Assembly (NCBI GenBank): GCA_016763045.1
Contig: JAESUN010000017.1
Location: 1-9,510 of the forward strand
Source: Opitutaceae bacterium
Lineage (GTDB): Bacteria > Verrucomicrobiota > Verrucomicrobiia > Opitutales > Opitutaceae
Reading direction: 5' to 3'
DNA length: 9,510 nucleotides
The position numbers and the translations under genes are program-made. Position 1 is the first letter of the stretch; each line of letters starts with the position of its first letter. Of the stretch, positions 8,115-9,510 are shown one piece after another. Below the pieces are notes generated by a model. That model was given only the letters and a program-made list of their open reading frames with translations. It ran no database searches and had not been told where the DNA came from.

Positions 8115-8954
8115 ATGATCTCTCGATTCCTGCCAGAAGATTTTAATCCCGAACGACCCATCGTCGTCATCGCAGGGAAAGGTAATTACCCGGGACTCAT
8201 CGTAACAGCGATCCGCAAGGCCGGTCTTTCCGTAAAGCTCGTCGCTTTTAACGAAGAGACAAAACCGGAATTAATCCAAAGTTTCTCTCCCGATGATTGC
8301 AAAGTAATCAAAGTTGGCCAGTTGGGAAAAATGCTTAAAGCCCTCAAAACATTTGAGGCAGGCTACGCTATCATGGCCGGCCAGATAACTCCCAAACGTT
8401 TATTCAAGGGTCTTCATCCCGATCTGAAAACAGTTTCCATTCTCCTTAAGCTCAAACGGAAGAATGCTGAAACAATCTTCGGTGCAATTGCCTCAGAGAT
8501 CGAAAATATCGGCGTCCAGCAACTCGACGCCAGATCCTTCATCGATGATCAATTAGCGAGCGTCGGCCCTATGACCAAAACAATCGGACTCACCGAACGG
8601 GGTTATATTGAGCACGGCATCGAAATCGCCCGGGAAATGGCCCGCCTCGATGTAGGGCAAGGAGTTGTGGTGAGAAAAGGCACCGTCATTGCGGTCGAAG
8701 CCTTCGAAGGCACGGACTCCATGCTGCAAAGAGCCGGAACCTTTAAGACAGATCAGATGGTTTTTGTAAAAACAGTCAAAGCCAGACAGGACTATCGATT
8801 CGACGTTCCCGTCTTTGGTCTTCGGACCCTGGAAGTCATGAAAGAATGTCGTATCCAGACAGCCGCCCTCGAAGCAGGAAATACCATCATTTTGGAAAAA
8901 GAAGCAGTTCTACTCCAAGCGAATGCCTGGAAAATCGAAATCGTAGGGTTTTAG
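8115..8954 (+). CDS. lpxI: UDP-2,3-diacylglucosamine pyrophosphatase LpxI (DUF1009 family)
   Basis: LpxI hydrolyses UDP-2,3-diacylglucosamine to lipid X and UMP, the fourth step of lipid A synthesis at the inner face of the cytoplasmic membrane. It replaces the unrelated LpxH in many bacteria. The 279-residue length is normal. Seen features are an N-terminal nucleotide-fold start (IVVIAGKGNYPGLI, 16-29), MAGQITPKRLFKGLHPD (87-103), GPMTKTIGLTERGY (151-164), the signature segment DVGQGVVVRKGTVIAVEAF (179-197) running into EGTD (198-201), and a C-terminal region with DVPVFGLRTLEVM (230-242) and LEAGNTIILEKE (252-263). Asp201 of EGTD lies in the most conserved part of the family and is probably catalytically important. 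The ATG at 8115 begins a short tail before the conserved fold; no Shine-Dalgarno is seen. It stands after a terminator and a candidate promoter, so it is probably transcribed separately from metY. No other lipid A genes are in the window. Confidence 0.93.
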   Translation: MISRFLPEDFNPERPIVVIAGKGNYPGLIVTAIRKAGLSVKLVAFNEETKPELIQSFSPDDCKVIKVGQLGKMLKALKTFEAGYAIMAGQITPKRLFKGLHPDLKTVSILLKLKRKNAETIFGAIASEIENIGVQQLDARSFIDDQLASVGPMTKTIGLTERGYIEHGIEIAREMARLDVGQGVVVRKGTVIAVEAFEGTDSMLQRAGTFKTDQMVFVKTVKARQDYRFDVPVFGLRTLEVMKECRIQTAALEAGNTIILEKEAVLLQANAWKIEIVGF

Positions 8955-9019
8955 CGACACTCCTGCTCTAGAGAAACCAATCTCAAGCCAGGTTTATTAA
9001 AGACTTTCTGCCTTCTTTA

Positions 9020-9048
9020 TTGATACTTTGGTGACTCTCCCTTAGATT
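9020..9048 (+). promoter_or_regulatory. Candidate promoter directly before the DUF151 gene
   Basis: TTGATA (9020-9025, five of six consensus matches), a 17-base spacer and TAGATT (9043-9048, four of six) lie just upstream of the ATG at 9055. Only six bases separate the -10 element from the start codon, so transcription would begin at or within a base or two of the ATG. This is based on consensus matching alone. Confidence 0.38.
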
Positions 9049-9054
9049 CATTGC

Positions 9055-9510
9055 ATGGATAACGATGTCGTAGAGGTTCAACCAAAGGGAATCAGCCCAA
9101 CCGGAAAGGGTTGCGCCGTTTTTTTTGGCAACGAAGAAAAGACCTTCATTATCTATATCGACCAAGGAGTTGGCCAGGCATTGTCCATGGCGATGAACGA
9201 CGTTCGACCCCAGCGACCACTCACCCATGACCTTCTCCAGAGTATTTTTGTCGGTCTGAACGTCGAGCTGAAGAGGGTCATCATCAATGATGTAAACCAA
9301 AGCACCTTCTACGCTCGAATCGTACTCGAGATGGAAAATGAACTCGGAAAAAAGATCATCAAGATCGATGCCCGCCCCAGTGATGCAACCGTTCTCGCCG
9401 TGCAAATGGGTAAACCCATCTTTGTCGCACAAAAGGTATTTGATTTGGCCGAAGACGTTACCGAAATCCTTGAAAGGATTCATCGCCAAAAAGATGAAGA
9501 CGAGGCTCTA
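9055..9510 (+). CDS. Bifunctional nuclease family protein (DUF151/DNase-RNase domain), 3' end outside window
   Basis: This reading frame is open from the ATG at 9055 to the window edge (152 codons), so the gene is truncated by the window and not broken. The protein matches the DNase/RNase domain family (DUF151), known from Thermotoga TM0160 and plant bifunctional nucleases. Visible hallmarks are a first strand region (about 6-35, VEVQPKG to FIIYIDQGVGQAL), RPLTHDLL (54-61), VIINDVNQSTFYARIVL (75-91) and the signature DARPSDATVLAV (105-116), followed by PIFVAQKVF (121-129). The C-terminus becomes charged (about 140-152) and may hold a further segment. Members are proposed nucleases; biological roles in bacteria are poorly defined. 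The ATG is chosen because an in-frame TAG (9043-9045) lies just upstream and the domain begins within the first ten residues. There is no Shine-Dalgarno. It is 100 bases after lpxI on the same strand. Confidence 0.9.
   Translation, partial: MDNDVVEVQPKGISPTGKGCAVFFGNEEKTFIIYIDQGVGQALSMAMNDVRPQRPLTHDLLQSIFVGLNVELKRVIINDVNQSTFYARIVLEMENELGKKIIKIDARPSDATVLAVQMGKPIFVAQKVFDLAEDVTEILERIHRQKDEDEAL

Noticed and set aside
8955..9019. Terminator after lpxI (AAACC ... GGTTT)
   Set aside because: Five pairs around a 12-base loop with only TATT after it is too weak to separate from chance.
8983..9489. A 168-codon minus-strand reading frame at the right end
   Set aside because: It is antisense to the plus-strand DUF151 frame, which carries clear family motifs (RPLTHDLL, DARPSDA). 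The minus frame shows no recognisable domain, so it is a shadow.

Overview
The window reads as ordinary chromosomal housekeeping DNA from a Gram-negative bacterium. The genes are tightly packed and cover nearly all of the sequence. Gram-negative affiliation follows from lpxI (lipid A synthesis) and from two envelope HtrA-type proteins with export signals. Three features recall the Verrucomicrobiota, perhaps class Opitutae: a LeuRS with a large insertion before its VNWCP segment, the style of the family 4 uracil-DNA glycosylase, and the lack of Shine-Dalgarno sequences. That placement is inference from family resemblance and was not tested.

Layout. Positions 80-3874 hold a compact three-gene minus-strand cluster, read right to left: a protease-competent HtrA-like lipoprotein (2468-3874), a second trypsin-PDZ-PDZ protein whose catalytic triad has been lost (1071-2471), and a family 4 uracil-DNA glycosylase (80-1087). 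These genes overlap by 4 and 17 bases, so they are probably co-transcribed. Only 18 bases separate the HtrA start from the divergent leuS start. Positions 3893-8006 carry leuS and, 58 bases downstream, metY (O-acetylhomoserine sulfhydrylase). A clear hairpin terminator follows metY. lpxI (8115-8954) comes next with a plausible promoter of its own. The last gene, a bifunctional-nuclease (DUF151) family gene, starts at 9055 and runs off the right edge.

Functional links. The genes cover envelope quality control (the HtrA pair), lipid A synthesis (LpxI), DNA repair (UDG), leucine charging (LeuRS), methionine or homocysteine supply (MetY) and a probable nuclease. They form no single pathway. I found no mobile element, CRISPR array, tRNA, rRNA, defence island or riboswitch, and no gene-free stretch over 300 bases. 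The left edge (1-79) is non-coding or the tail of something outside the window, with nothing I can identify.

The most interesting points are the tandem active and dead HtrA pair, the uracil-DNA glycosylase lacking one expected Fe-S cysteine, the absence of Shine-Dalgarno signals at all seven starts, and a possible leaderless start for the DUF151 gene. I did not find a new multi-gene system here.
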